A stretch of DNA of 64,000 nucleotides, from positions 248,001 through 312,000 of the forward strand of contig JBICHN010000004.1 of NCBI GenBank assembly GCA_043101845.1, given 5' to 3'. Source of the DNA: JBICHN01 sp043101845 (GTDB lineage: Bacteria > Planctomycetota > Phycisphaerae > Phycisphaerales > UBA5793). Both the position numbers and the translations under genes were made by a program. A model generated the notes under the pieces. The model saw only the letters and a program-made list of their open reading frames with translations, had not been told where the DNA came from and did not search any database. Shown here piece by piece: positions 26,237 to 34,034 of the stretch (position 1 is the stretch's first letter; every line of letters starts with the position of its first letter).

Positions 26237-26917
26237 ATGCCCCCCGACGATCCCGCCCCCTCGAACTCCGCGTCGCGCCCGACGATTCCCGGCCCCGCCG
26301 TGAAGCGCCTGTGCCTCTACCTGCGCGAGCTCGAATCCTTCGCGGAGACCGGGCAGACGACCGTCTCGTCGAAGCAGCTTGGCGAGCTGCTCGGCCTGAC
26401 CGACGCCCAGGTGCGCAAGGACCTCGCGTACTTCGGGCAATTCGGACAGCCGGGGATTGGCTACGAAGTGGCGCCCCTCGTGACCGAGCTCCGCCGCGTG
26501 CTCGGCACGGACAAGCCCTGGCATGTCGCGCTCGTGGGCGTGGGCAACCTCGGCCGGGCGCTCATCGCGCACGCCGGGTTCGAGAAGAAGGGGTTCCACA
26601 TCAAGGCGGTCTTCGATTCGAACCCCGCCCTCGCCGGCGAATCGATCCACGGGCGCAAGGTGCTTCCGATGAAGGACCTCAAGCGGACGATTCAGCGGCA
26701 GGGGATCCGCCTCGGTGTGATCGCGGTCCCCGCGCCCGCGGCCCAGGCGGTATGCGACAAGCTCGTCGCGGCGGGTGTGAAGGGCGTCATCAACTTCGCG
26801 CCGAAGCGCCTGAGGGTCGATCCCGAGGTGTCGATCGTGAGCGTCGACCTCGCCGTGCAGCTCGAGCAGCTCGCCTTCCAGGTCTCGCTGCTCACCCCGG
26901 GCGACGGGGCGTCCTGA
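26237..26917 (+). CDS. rex: Redox-sensing transcriptional repressor Rex
   Basis: A 226-residue Rex, which binds its operators when NAD+ is high and leaves when NADH is high, controlling anaerobic or fermentative and respiratory genes. The N-terminal winged helix reads VSSKQLGELLGLTDAQVRKD followed by LAYFGQFGQPGIGY, the family hallmark. The Rossmann domain has VALVGVGNLGRALIAH, VFDSNPALAGESIHG and RLGVIAVPAPAAQAVCDKLV. The C-terminal helix (VDLAVQLEQLAFQVSLL) matches the domain-swapped dimer helix. Start at 26237 gives normal length; the upstream 54 in-frame codons are Arg-rich and unlike the family. A Rex-like palindrome is present at 60228-60245 in this window. Confidence 0.95.
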   Translation: MPPDDPAPSNSASRPTIPGPAVKRLCLYLRELESFAETGQTTVSSKQLGELLGLTDAQVRKDLAYFGQFGQPGIGYEVAPLVTELRRVLGTDKPWHVALVGVGNLGRALIAHAGFEKKGFHIKAVFDSNPALAGESIHGRKVLPMKDLKRTIQRQGIRLGVIAVPAPAAQAVCDKLVAAGVKGVINFAPKRLRVDPEVSIVSVDLAVQLEQLAFQVSLLTPGDGAS

Positions 26918-27032
26918 CCGCCCCCCCCGTCAGCTGTTCAAATCTGGCGCGGGCGATTTTGTCGTACGGGGCCCGAACCGCTTGATCCATCGACTCGTAT
27001 GGACTGGTGAACGGGTCAAACGAGCCCTCCCA

Positions 27033-27062
27033 CCTGCCTGCCTGCCTGCCTGCCTGCCTGCC
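27033..27062. repeat. CCTG tetranucleotide microsatellite, seven units
   Basis: Seven perfect CCTG units plus CC in the gap between rex and the first pilin-like gene. The unit length is not a multiple of three, but no supported gene covers it, so any length change would act at DNA or RNA level. Confidence 0.9.
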
Positions 27063-27301
27063 CCGACCCGCGACACGCCCGGCGACCGGCCGTCAACGAA
27101 CGACGACCACTGACGGACCCCGCCTGAGCCGGCGCCGATGGACTGATAGATGACTCGAGATTGACCCTCACCCGATGCCCGGGCCGGACACGGCTCGTGA
27201 ATCGATTGCCTCGCGCCCCTTCGCGCCGTTGACGCCATGATCGCGGCGGCGGCCCGGAGGACGCGGGACCCGACTCCTTCTCTTCTTCTCTCCTTCGACT
27301 G

Positions 27302-27336
27302 CGCCCCGGGAGCGATCCCGGGGCGTGGTCTTTTTT
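27302..27336 (+). terminator. Strong rho-independent terminator upstream of pilin cluster
   Basis: Perfect 10-bp stem CGCCCCGGGA / TCCCGGGGCG, loop GCGA, then TTTTTT at 27331-27336. It lies 385 bases after rex with no gene between, so it either ends a long rex 3' tail or an unrecognised transcript in 26918-27300. Confidence 0.85.
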
Positions 27337-27509
27337 CCGCTCCCGCGGCCTGCTCCCGTCCGAAAACGGGTCGCGATCCGGGTCTTTCCCATTCGCGGTT
27401 GCGTCCGCTGAAGGAGGTCGTATCTTTAACGAACCGCGAGTTTTCAGGCCGCGTCGTTCGACGCGACCGCGCAGGGGACTCTCAGATCGTTGCTTGGGAG
27501 ACGCACATC

Positions 27510-28355
27510 ATGACTGTTCGACCAGCGACTCCGAGGGAAGGACGAGGCGGGTTCACGCTTATTGAGCTCCTTGTCGTGATCTCGATCATCGCGCTCCTCA
27601 TCGGGCTGCTGCTGCCGGCGCTGAGCCGCGCGCGGGCCGCCGCCCGCAAAGGCGAGTGCATGAGCAATCTGCGGCAGATCTCGACGGGCAATGAGCTCTA
27701 TTCGAACGACAACAATGAGTTCATGCCGATCGTGACCCCGTCGCGCGGGTTGAGCAGCTACACACACGGTGGTCGCACGCCGGTCGATCCGACGAGCGCG
27801 AACGGGTTCGCCCCACCGGCCTGGAAGCGACCGCTCAACCCGTATGTCCAGCCGAACACGGCGCTCGGGGAGTACGACCCGGATAATCCGAACGCGGTGC
27901 AGCCGGAGAACCGTGATCCGGACAAGTTCAACTTCTTCACCTTCAAGTGTCCGGAAGATAACAGCTACAACTATCAGCGACGCGCCCGCTCCACGCCGCC
28001 GATCGACTACAAGTACAGCGCGTACCACTACATCGGCACGAGCTACACCTTCAACCTGAGCTGGGCCGACTTCGACGGTGTGTACAGCGACCAGTTCGAA
28101 CCTTGGGAATGGGAGCGCGGAGTGCTCGCCTATCGACGCGCCCGCACCCAGTATCCGAGTCAGTTCGTAGCGTTCTTCGACGACCCGGCCGACTTTACCT
28201 TCTGGCAGCGCCTCTCACCGGAATTCCCGCATCACGGCGAGCGTGACATTCACGCCATGGGATTCCTCGACGCGCACGCCGAAATGGTGAAGGTCGATCT
28301 CGATCGTCCGAACACGCCGAAATACATGGTGTTCTTCTACGGCCAGGAGCGTTGA
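27510..28355 (+). CDS. Type IV pilin-like protein 1 (HHG...DAHA type)
   Basis: Encodes 281 residues. Leader MTVRPATPREGRGG, then the processed N-terminus FTLIELLVVISIIALLIGLL with Glu at +5. A coiled segment ECMSNLRQISTGNELYSNDN leads to the globular head with motifs shared by the three following genes: SSYTHGGR, RPLNPYVQPN, FKCPEDNSYNYQ, YPSQFVAFFDDPADFTFW, then PHHG and FLDAHAEM near the end. It is likely processed by a prepilin peptidase and built into a pseudopilus or surface fibre. GGGAG lies upstream of the ATG. First of four tandem paralogues and one of the two more divergent members. Confidence 0.9.
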   Translation: MTVRPATPREGRGGFTLIELLVVISIIALLIGLLLPALSRARAAARKGECMSNLRQISTGNELYSNDNNEFMPIVTPSRGLSSYTHGGRTPVDPTSANGFAPPAWKRPLNPYVQPNTALGEYDPDNPNAVQPENRDPDKFNFFTFKCPEDNSYNYQRRARSTPPIDYKYSAYHYIGTSYTFNLSWADFDGVYSDQFEPWEWERGVLAYRRARTQYPSQFVAFFDDPADFTFWQRLSPEFPHHGERDIHAMGFLDAHAEMVKVDLDRPNTPKYMVFFYGQER

Positions 28356-28722
28356 CGACTTACGAGCGAATCGCTCGGTTCTTTGCAAGGGTTCTTCCAC
28401 CGGCGCGCGGTGGGTGTCTCATTCGGGGCGAGGCGCGCGGTGGTGACCCGTCAAGGTGGGTTGGTTGGTCGGTCGAACGGCTGACGATCGGTTCGGCGGC
28501 CCGAAGCGCCTGCTGTGCCCGGGCCGAACGAATTGAATCGGCCGGACCATGCCGACCGACGCGCGGCGAGGAGAGGAACCGAAGCGGGTGGCTGGATACG
28601 GATTCGCGCCCGGATTACGGGAATTCCCCGAGTTTCCGTGACCCGGGATGCGGACCCGATGGGGCGCCGCGCCCTCCGTCTTATCATCACGATGGGACTT
28701 GCAGAAGGCGGAGGTGATACCC
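28356..28722 (+). other. Spacer between pilin-like genes 1 and 2
   Basis: 367 bases without a supported gene. A direct repeat GGCGCGCGGTGG occurs at 28404-28415 and 28434-28445. The rest may be the 5' region of pilin gene 2; no clear promoter boxes seen. Confidence 0.4.
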
Positions 28723-29571
28723 ATGCGCCCATTCGAATCGAACACCATGCCGCGTCGTCATCGCGGTTTCACGCTCATTGAACTGCTCGTCGTGATCTCG
28801 ATCATTGCGCTGCTCATCGGACTGCTCCTGCCGGCGCTGAGCCGCGCCCGCGAGGCGGCGCGGCTGAGTCAGTGCATGAGCAACATGCACCAGATCTCGA
28901 TCGCGAACCAGATGTACATGGATGAGCATAACGACCACACGCCGACGCCGGCGGCGCGGCGTGGATGGTCGAGCTACACGCACGGCGGCCGCATGCCGAT
29001 CGAAGACAGCAGCTTCGGCCCGGCGTCCGGGTCGATTCTGCGGCCCGAACTGCGCCCGCTCAACCCGTATGTCCATCCGAACCTGCCGCTCCCGACGCCG
29101 CCGGGCGAGCCGGGAACCACTCCGAACCAGGAGCTCATGGATCCGGACAAGTGGAACTACCCGGTCTTCGAGTGTCCGTCGGACAACGCATTCAACTATC
29201 AGGAGGGTGGCGGCCAGCTCAACGAGAACGGGATCAGCGCGTACTACGCCGTCGGCACGACCTACATGTACAACCTCTCGTGGCTGCTCGACGACGACTC
29301 GCCGCACAACACGCGCGAGGTGACCTTTGAAGAGGGGCTGCGACTGCTCGCCCGCGCGCGTCAGCAGTATCCGAGCCAGTTCGTCATCTTCCACGATGAT
29401 CCATCGGACTATGTGTTCTGGAAATGGGTCGACGCGCCGATCTCGCACCACGGCAAGAACACGAGCGTGTCGCAGTCGATGCTCGACGGCCACGCGGTGA
29501 ACCACGAGGTCGACCCGCTCGTGCCGATCACCTCGCGATACATGGTGCTCTTCCCGGAGATGATGCGGTAA
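28723..29571 (+). CDS. Type IV pilin-like protein 2
   Basis: Encodes 282 residues, with GGAGGTGA just upstream of the ATG at 28723. Leader MRPFESNTMPRRHRG, processed N-terminus FTLIELLVVISIIALLIGLL. The region LSQCMSNMHQISIANQMYMD and the ending SMLDGHAVNHEVDPL, then RYMVLFPEMMR, are almost identical to gene 3, so 2 and 3 are a recent duplication; they differ mainly in the variable loop around residues 85-140. The HHG motif is present (ISHHGKN). The two may be alternative or co-assembling subunits. A terminator follows within 35 bases, so it is probably transcribed as its own unit. Confidence 0.9.
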   Translation: MRPFESNTMPRRHRGFTLIELLVVISIIALLIGLLLPALSRAREAARLSQCMSNMHQISIANQMYMDEHNDHTPTPAARRGWSSYTHGGRMPIEDSSFGPASGSILRPELRPLNPYVHPNLPLPTPPGEPGTTPNQELMDPDKWNYPVFECPSDNAFNYQEGGGQLNENGISAYYAVGTTYMYNLSWLLDDDSPHNTREVTFEEGLRLLARARQQYPSQFVIFHDDPSDYVFWKWVDAPISHHGKNTSVSQSMLDGHAVNHEVDPLVPITSRYMVLFPEMMR

Positions 29572-29603
29572 CGATTGGGTCGTTCGCGAATTGATTCGAG
29601 TTC

Positions 29604-29640
29604 AGCCCCGCGCGCAGCAATGCGCGCGGGGTTGTTCATT
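29604..29640 (+). terminator. Rho-independent terminator after pilin-like gene 2
   Basis: A 13-bp stem AGCCCCGCGCGCA / TGCGCGCGGGGTT (one G.T pair) with loop GCAA, followed by GTTCATTT. The stem resembles that of the terminator after gene 3, in keeping with the duplication. Confidence 0.8.
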
Positions 29641-29846
29641 TGTGTCTTCGTAGAGCAGCGTGCTGTGCACGGGGTCGAGGCGCAGCCCCCCAACGGGGGC
29701 GGAGCCTCGAATCTCGGCGTCCGTCAATCCTCTGGTGGAACAGGCCTCTGTGCCTGTCCGAGGCTCGATTGAGGACCATGAACCGGCGTTCGTGCGCCGT
29801 TCGACGCTCGGAACCGGACCTCCGCTCGACGGCGCTGGGCTTGTCG

Positions 29847-29937
29847 GCGCTCCAGTCCGGCTTGATCTACGATTTGTGCGCGACTCCACGAGACGCGTGA
29901 TTCGACGAAAATCGTGCGGCAAGCCGGACTGGAGCGC
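29847..29937. repeat. 18-bp perfect inverted repeat, 55-base spacing
   Basis: GCGCTCCAGTCCGGCTTG (29847-29864) is the exact reverse complement of CAAGCCGGACTGGAGCGC (29920-29937). It would make a long hairpin in RNA, or could be the ends of a small palindromic mobile element. Confidence 0.75.
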
Positions 29938-30009
29938 GACGACGCGGAGCGTCGGCCGCGGAGGTCCGGTTCGGCGCGGAGGATGGATGCGACGCGAACT
30001 TTGGGCGTA

Positions 30010-30089
30010 GAACGGGGCGGCACGCCCCGGCTCGCCTTGCTCCACTTCGTCTCTTCGTGACTCCGTCTCTCCGTCTCTTCCGTCCCCCT
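30010..30089. repeat. Intergenic repeat family C, copy 1
   Basis: Begins with the hairpin CGGGGCGGCACGCCCCG, then GGCTCGC and a pyrimidine tract with CGTCTCT units. The same order of parts recurs at 31631 and 33945. Confidence 0.7.
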
Positions 30090-30571
30090 CCCCAATTTCA
30101 CACGAAATCTTCGAGAGTCGAAAACCCCTCGGCCGCGGGCGTCGTACTACCTCATGGGAGAGGACCGCGCGTCGAGCGTTGTCGAAGGACGCGGCCTGCA
30201 CAGGACGCGAACACGCAGGACGACCGGCGCCCTCTCTCGCTACCCGCCGCCTGAGTGACGGACCCACAACTGTTGAGCTCTCCGGGACGGCATGGTTTCG
30301 ACGACCCGAACGGGTCGGGACACGCCGCGTGCGCCGGACGGAGTTCCCCTTGACGGAGTTTGAATAAATTCGTTGCGTGGCCGGTTTGGGGGGTGTACCC
30401 TTTTCGGACACCCGCCGCGGGAGGCCTGAAAGGGCCGACCGCCAACCCAGATCGACGACCGTCCGTACTCGGCCCGGTGGGGGCAGGACGACGGGCCGCA
30501 CGGCCGCCGGTCACCAGCGAACAACTGAGATTCGCGTACCGCCTATACCTTGAGAGACGGAGTTGTTCTCC

Positions 30572-31408
30572 ATGCGTTCAGCCATGACTGCATCATTGAC
30601 GACGGAAGACACCCGGCGACGCGGCTTCACGCTCATCGAGCTGCTCGTCGTGATCTCGATCATCGCCCTCCTCATTGGTCTGCTCCTGCCGGCCCTGTCG
30701 AAGGCCCGTGAAGCCGCGCGGCTGAGCCAGTGCATGAGCAACATGCACCAGATCTCGATCGCGAACCAGATGTACATGGATGAGAACAAGGACGCGACGC
30801 CGACTCCCGCGGCCCGCCGCGGCTACTCGAGCTACACCCACGGCGGCCGCGCCCCGTGGGAGGAGAGCAGCTTCAGTCTCGCGAACGCGTTCATCCTCGC
30901 GCCGCAGGATCGCCCGCTCAATCCGTATGTCCACCCGAACCTGCCGCTGCCCGATTTCATGGGATCCGAGCTGCAGGAGAAGGACAAGTGGAACTATCCG
31001 ATCTTCGAGTGCCCGGCGGACAGCGGCTGGAACTACCAGGAAGGCGGCGGCCAGCTCAATGAGAACGGCGTGAGCGCGTACGGCGCCGTGGGCACGACCT
31101 ATATGTACAACCTGTCGTGGCTCCTCGACGACGATTCGCCGCACAACACGCGCGAAGTCAGCTTCGATGAAGGCGTCCGCATGCTGTCCCGCGCCCGCGA
31201 GCGCTACCCGAGCCAGTTCGTCATCTTCCACGACGATCCGTCGGACTACATCTTCTGGAAGTGGGAGAACGCGCCGCAGTCGCATCATGGCCGGCCGTCG
31301 GTCGTGTCGCAGGCGATGCTCGACGGGCACGCGGTGAACCACGAGGTCGATCCGCTCAAGCCGATCACGCCGCAGTACATGGTGCTCTTCCCGGAGATGA
31401 TGCGGTAA
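30572..31408 (+). CDS. Type IV pilin-like protein 3
   Basis: Encodes 278 residues from the ATG at 30572 with ACGGAG upstream. Leader MRSAMTASLTTEDTRRRG, then FTLIELLVVISIIALLIGLL. Near-identical to gene 2 over QCMSNMHQISIANQMYMDEN, NENGVSAYGAVGTTYMYNLS, YPSQFVIFHDDPSDYIFWKW and AMLDGHAVNHEVDPLKPITP. It retains HHG (QSHHGRP). Expected to be an inner-membrane pilin subunit after leader cleavage. It has its own terminator 34 bases downstream. High similarity of the pair would favour recombination between them. Confidence 0.9.
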   Translation: MRSAMTASLTTEDTRRRGFTLIELLVVISIIALLIGLLLPALSKAREAARLSQCMSNMHQISIANQMYMDENKDATPTPAARRGYSSYTHGGRAPWEESSFSLANAFILAPQDRPLNPYVHPNLPLPDFMGSELQEKDKWNYPIFECPADSGWNYQEGGGQLNENGVSAYGAVGTTYMYNLSWLLDDDSPHNTREVSFDEGVRMLSRARERYPSQFVIFHDDPSDYIFWKWENAPQSHHGRPSVVSQAMLDGHAVNHEVDPLKPITPQYMVLFPEMMR

Positions 31409-31441
31409 CGAGCGCGTGATTTCGACTGATCCGAACGATCC

Positions 31442-31474
31442 AGCCCCGCGCAGCGATGCGCGGGGCTGTCTTTT
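31442..31474 (+). terminator. Rho-independent terminator after pilin-like gene 3
   Basis: Perfect 11-bp stem AGCCCCGCGCA / TGCGCGGGGCT with loop GCGA followed by GTCTTTT. Confidence 0.88.
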
Positions 31475-31500
31475 GGTGGATAGGTAGAGCGCTCGCTTGA

Positions 31501-31593
31501 AAAAGCCCCGGGTGCGAACCCGGGGCCTGCCCGCACAGAGTAGGCCGGGCTCACGATTGGACGAGCAGGCCGCCGCATTCGCATGCGGGGCTT
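31501..31593. repeat. REPIN-like repeat family A, copy 1
   Basis: Two hairpins in inverted order: CCCCGGGTGCGAACCCGGGG near 31506 and a second built on CCGCATTCGCATGCGGGG near 31573, joined by GAGTAGGCCGGGCTCACGAT. The right half is the exact reverse complement of the left half of copy 2 (AAGCCCCGCATGCGAATGCG and onward). It lies in the gap between pilin-like genes 3 and 4, a stretch of 518 bases with no gene. Confidence 0.85.
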
Positions 31594-31630
31594 GGGCGCG
31601 CGGGCGTTCGCTCTTTGAACTTCGGGCGTC

Positions 31631-31700
31631 GAACGGGGCGGCACGCCCCGGCTCGCGTTCTCCCTCTCACTTCGTCTCTCCGTCTCCCCGTCTCTTCCGC
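31631..31700. repeat. Intergenic repeat family C, copy 2
   Basis: GAACGGGGCGGCACGCCCCG at the left, then GGCTCGC and a CT-rich tract with CGTCTC units. Closely similar to copy 1, including upstream bases GGGCGT. Confidence 0.7.
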
Positions 31701-31926
31701 ACTCCATTTCCGGGTCTGTGGGAATCCTCTTGCGTCCCTGCGTGTTGGGGAGTATGCTCAGATCCTGTTCATGCTCGGGTGATTCCGCCCGTGGCGGTCA
31801 TGTTTCGACCGTGGCCAGTCGGCCGATGGACGCGCATTCAGGCATCCGGGGATCGCAGGTAAGTCGCCGGGCCATAACCGAATACCGGACGAAGACCCTT
31901 CATCTCGCCGGACGGAGAAGAAGACC

Positions 31927-32823
31927 ATGCGTCGTCATCAGACCCGCTTGAGGGGGTTCACCCTCATCGAGCTGCTCGTCGTGATCTCCATCATCGCGTT
32001 GTTGATCGGCCTGCTGCTGCCGGCCCTTTCGAAGGCCCGCGAGGCGGCCCGCCTCGGCGAGTGCCTCACGAACCTGCACAGCATCAACACCGCGAACTGC
32101 ATGTACATGGATGACTTCAACGATCGCGCGCCGATCCGGCAGACCTACTCCGCCGGCGCGTTTTCGAACTACAACCACGGCGGCCGGTATCCGGTCCAGG
32201 ACTCGAGCGTGAACACGGTCTTCACCGTGTATCCGTACGACCGGTTGTTGAATCAGTACGCCGAGCCAAACCGGCCGCTCGGTGGCAAGCAGGGCTACTA
32301 CGACGACAACCGTGGAATCTGGGTTCCCGGCACCCCCGACCCGGGCGTGCAGGTCTCCGACTTCCGTGATCCCGATCAGTTCAACTTCCCGACCTTCCGC
32401 TGCCCGTCGGACGACGAGTTCACGGGTCAGGGGAACACGAGCCGGAGCCAGCCGTTCCAGATCGGCATGGGCACCTACGAGACGATCGGCACGAGTTACC
32501 TCTTCAACTGCCTCGGCTTCTCGATCCTCTCGAGCCATCCGGACGCGATCCGCAATGTGCGCGAGTTCGAGTTCATGTTCGGCCGGGCGCGGATCAAGTA
32601 CCCGAGCCAGTTCGTGAGCTTCTACGATGACCCGACGGATGTCATCTTCTGGCGGCAGATCAACCTCACCGCGGAGCAGACGCACCACGGCCAGGCGAAC
32701 CGGAACTCGGTGACCTTCATCGACGGCCACGCCGAGCAGATCACCTTCGAGGGCGCCGGGGCGATCGACACCTACAACACGACGAAGTACTTCATGATGT
32801 TCCCGGAGAAGCTCCGCCGCTGA
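31927..32823 (+). CDS. Type IV pilin-like protein 4
   Basis: Encodes 298 residues with GGAGAAGAAG before the ATG. Short leader MRRHQTRLRG, then FTLIELLVVISIIALLIGLL. The head diverges from genes 2 and 3 but keeps the framework: NYNHGGRYPVQDSS, RLLNQYAEPNRPLG, FRCPSDDEFTG, YPSQFVSFYDDPTDVIFWRQ, THHGQAN and FIDGHAEQITFEG. It is the longest paralogue. It is expected to be a minor or alternative pilin. A perfect 13-bp-stem terminator closes the cluster. Confidence 0.9.
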   Translation: MRRHQTRLRGFTLIELLVVISIIALLIGLLLPALSKAREAARLGECLTNLHSINTANCMYMDDFNDRAPIRQTYSAGAFSNYNHGGRYPVQDSSVNTVFTVYPYDRLLNQYAEPNRPLGGKQGYYDDNRGIWVPGTPDPGVQVSDFRDPDQFNFPTFRCPSDDEFTGQGNTSRSQPFQIGMGTYETIGTSYLFNCLGFSILSSHPDAIRNVREFEFMFGRARIKYPSQFVSFYDDPTDVIFWRQINLTAEQTHHGQANRNSVTFIDGHAEQITFEGAGAIDTYNTTKYFMMFPEKLRR

Positions 32824-32861
32824 GCCCGGTCGAACCCATTCGTGAGTGACAGACTACTGGC

Positions 32862-32906
32862 CACGCGGAAGCGATTGAAGGAGTCGCTTCCGCGTGTGTC
32901 GTTTTT
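32862..32906 (+). terminator. Rho-independent terminator after pilin-like gene 4
   Basis: Perfect 13-bp stem CACGCGGAAGCGA / TCGCTTCCGCGTG, loop TTGAAGGAG, T-run GTTTTT at 32901-32906. Confidence 0.9.
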
Positions 32907-32948
32907 GGGGGGGTCGGACGGGGAAGGGACGAAGTGCGCGTCCGCCTG

Positions 32949-33046
32949 AAAAAGCCCCGCATGCGAATGCGGCGGCCTGCTCGTTCAGAGTGCGCCGGCT
33001 CACGACTGCACGGACAGGCCCCGGATTCGCATCCGGGGCCTTTCGT
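32949..33046. repeat. REPIN-like repeat family A, copy 2
   Basis: AAAAAGCCCCGCATGCGAAT at the left hairpin, GGCCTGCTCGTTCA, a central GCCGGCTCACGA, then GGACAGGCC and the right hairpin CCCCGGATTCGCATCCGGGG. It lies 41 bases from the tRNA-Leu 3' end and 217 bases from the family-linked transposase gene. Confidence 0.85.
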
Positions 33047-33087
33047 TCGAGCGACATCTGATGGGATGAGGAGGGGAACGGATCGAA

Positions 33088-33173
33088 TGCGGATGAGAGG
33101 ACTCGAACCTCCACGGGGTTTTACCCCCACTAGGACCTGAACCTAGCGCGTCTGCCAATTCCGCCACATCCGC
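33088..33173 (-). tRNA. tRNA-Leu (anticodon CAG)
   Basis: An 86-base class II tRNA read on the minus strand. The acceptor stem is GCGGATG / CATCCGC with discriminator A; the D arm has GGCGGAATTGGCAGACGC, the anticodon arm is CTAGG-TTCAGGT-CCTAG giving anticodon CAG, a long variable arm follows (GGGGGTAAAACCCC), and the T arm contains GGTTCGAGTCC. The CCA end is not encoded. It would read CUG codons, which are frequent in this GC-rich genome. It sits between a REPIN-like element and a transposase gene, a common landing region for mobile DNA. Confidence 0.97.
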
Positions 33174-33263
33174 AAATGTGTGTGGTCGAGAGCGTCCAGA
33201 GGATACGCGGCGCCCTTCGAGGATCAAACGCGATTCGCCATCCATGCGACTCGGGGAGGTCGC

Positions 33264-33761
33264 TCAACTCCCGTCGAATTCGGTCCACAGAACGCCCGCT
33301 TCGTGCTGCTGGTGCTTCGGAAGGTAGACCTCGAGCAGGTACGCGAGATGCTCACGGTTCGCCAGTCGTCGCGCGCCCCATCCACGAGCGAACCATGTTC
33401 GACCAGGCGTATCGAACTCCCTGGCGAGTCGAACGCCCAGTATGCGCTTGAGACGCGCCGCCACTTCTCGAAGCTCCCCTTCGACCCAGCTCATCACGAG
33501 ATGGATGTGGGTCGGGGTGACCACCACTCCGTGAACGCGCCAATCCTCGGTGGTGGCGATCTCGACGATCCATTCGGTGAGGAGCCGTCGCGTCCGGGCG
33601 GGCTCGAATCGAACAGGCCGGTCGGACGCGACTCGGCTTCGATGGCGTTCAAGCCCCGGGCTCGGTGGCTGCACGCCCCGGGCTCCGCGCTGGATGTAAC
33701 CGCGCGGATGTGATTCACGCCATCCTCGATAGGCGTGGAAGGTGAAGTGGACGACGGGCAT
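33264..33761 (-). CDS. RAYT/Y1 (HUH) transposase-like protein A
   Basis: A 165-residue protein starting MPVVHFTFHAYRGWRESHPR. The HUH motif is THIH at residues 84-87 in GVVVTPTHIHLVMSW, and candidate nucleophile tyrosines are Tyr141 and Tyr146 in HLAYLLEVYLPKHQ. This matches single-domain IS200-like/REP-associated tyrosine transposases, which nick single-stranded hairpin DNA. The frame is open upstream through the neighbouring family A repeat, but those codons are only the translated repeat, so the start is set at 33761; ATGs at 33797 and 33818 remain possible. It lies between family A copies 2 and 3, which are its likely substrates. No insertion-sequence ends are seen, so it looks domesticated or immobile like other RAYTs. 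Confidence 0.75.
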   Translation of the reverse strand: MPVVHFTFHAYRGWRESHPRGYIQRGARGVQPPSPGLERHRSRVASDRPVRFEPARTRRLLTEWIVEIATTEDWRVHGVVVTPTHIHLVMSWVEGELREVAARLKRILGVRLAREFDTPGRTWFARGWGARRLANREHLAYLLEVYLPKHQQHEAGVLWTEFDGS

Positions 33762-33820
33762 GGCGAATTCGAAGATAGCAAAATTACGACTGTCCATAAA
33801 GTATTCAGTCGTTCGCATGA

Positions 33821-33916
33821 CGAAGCCCCGCATGCGAATGCGGCGGCCTGCTCGTTCAATCGTGAGCCGGCCTACTCTGGACGAGCAGGCCCCGGGTTCG
33901 CACCCGGGGTTTTTTC
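33821..33916. repeat. REPIN-like repeat family A, copy 3
   Basis: Same order as copy 2 at the left (GAAGCCCCGCATGCGAATGC, GGCCTGCTCGTTCA). The centre AATCGTGAGCCGGCCTACTC is the reverse complement of the centre of copy 1. The right hairpin CCCCGGGTTCGCACCCGGGG is followed by TTTTTT, so this copy would also terminate rightward transcripts. Confidence 0.85.
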
Positions 33917-33944
33917 GGTCGGGGGTCTTGTGAACCCCCGGCGT

Positions 33945-34034
33945 GAAACGGGGCGACACGCCCCGGCTCGCTCTCTTCCTCCTCCACTCCGTCTCTCCGT
34001 CTCTCCGTCTCTCCGTCTCTCTCTCTCCCCCTCC
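33945..34034. repeat. Intergenic repeat family C, copy 3, with expanded CCGTCTCT tract
   Basis: Hairpin CGGGGCGACACGCCCCG and GGCTCGC as in the other copies, followed by four perfect CCGTCTCT units (33989-34020) and a CT run. Confidence 0.7.

Larger units (their letters stand above)
29641..30571 (+). other. Intergenic stretch between pilin-like genes 2 and 3
   Basis: About 930 bases without a supported gene. A 299-codon leftward frame exists but would read back through the terminator and a repeat and has no domain. It holds an 18-bp inverted repeat at 29847-29937 and a family C repeat at 30010-30089. Confidence 0.45.

Noticed and set aside
29602..30501. 299-codon leftward open frame between pilin-like genes
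   Set aside because: It covers a terminator, a family C repeat and an inverted repeat, has no ribosome binding site or domain, and is rich in Arg/Pro as expected for chance frames in GC-rich DNA.
33762..33959. Longer N-terminus for transposase protein A
   Set aside because: The extra codons simply translate the family A repeat next to the gene; the protein proper begins at MPVVHFTFHAY.
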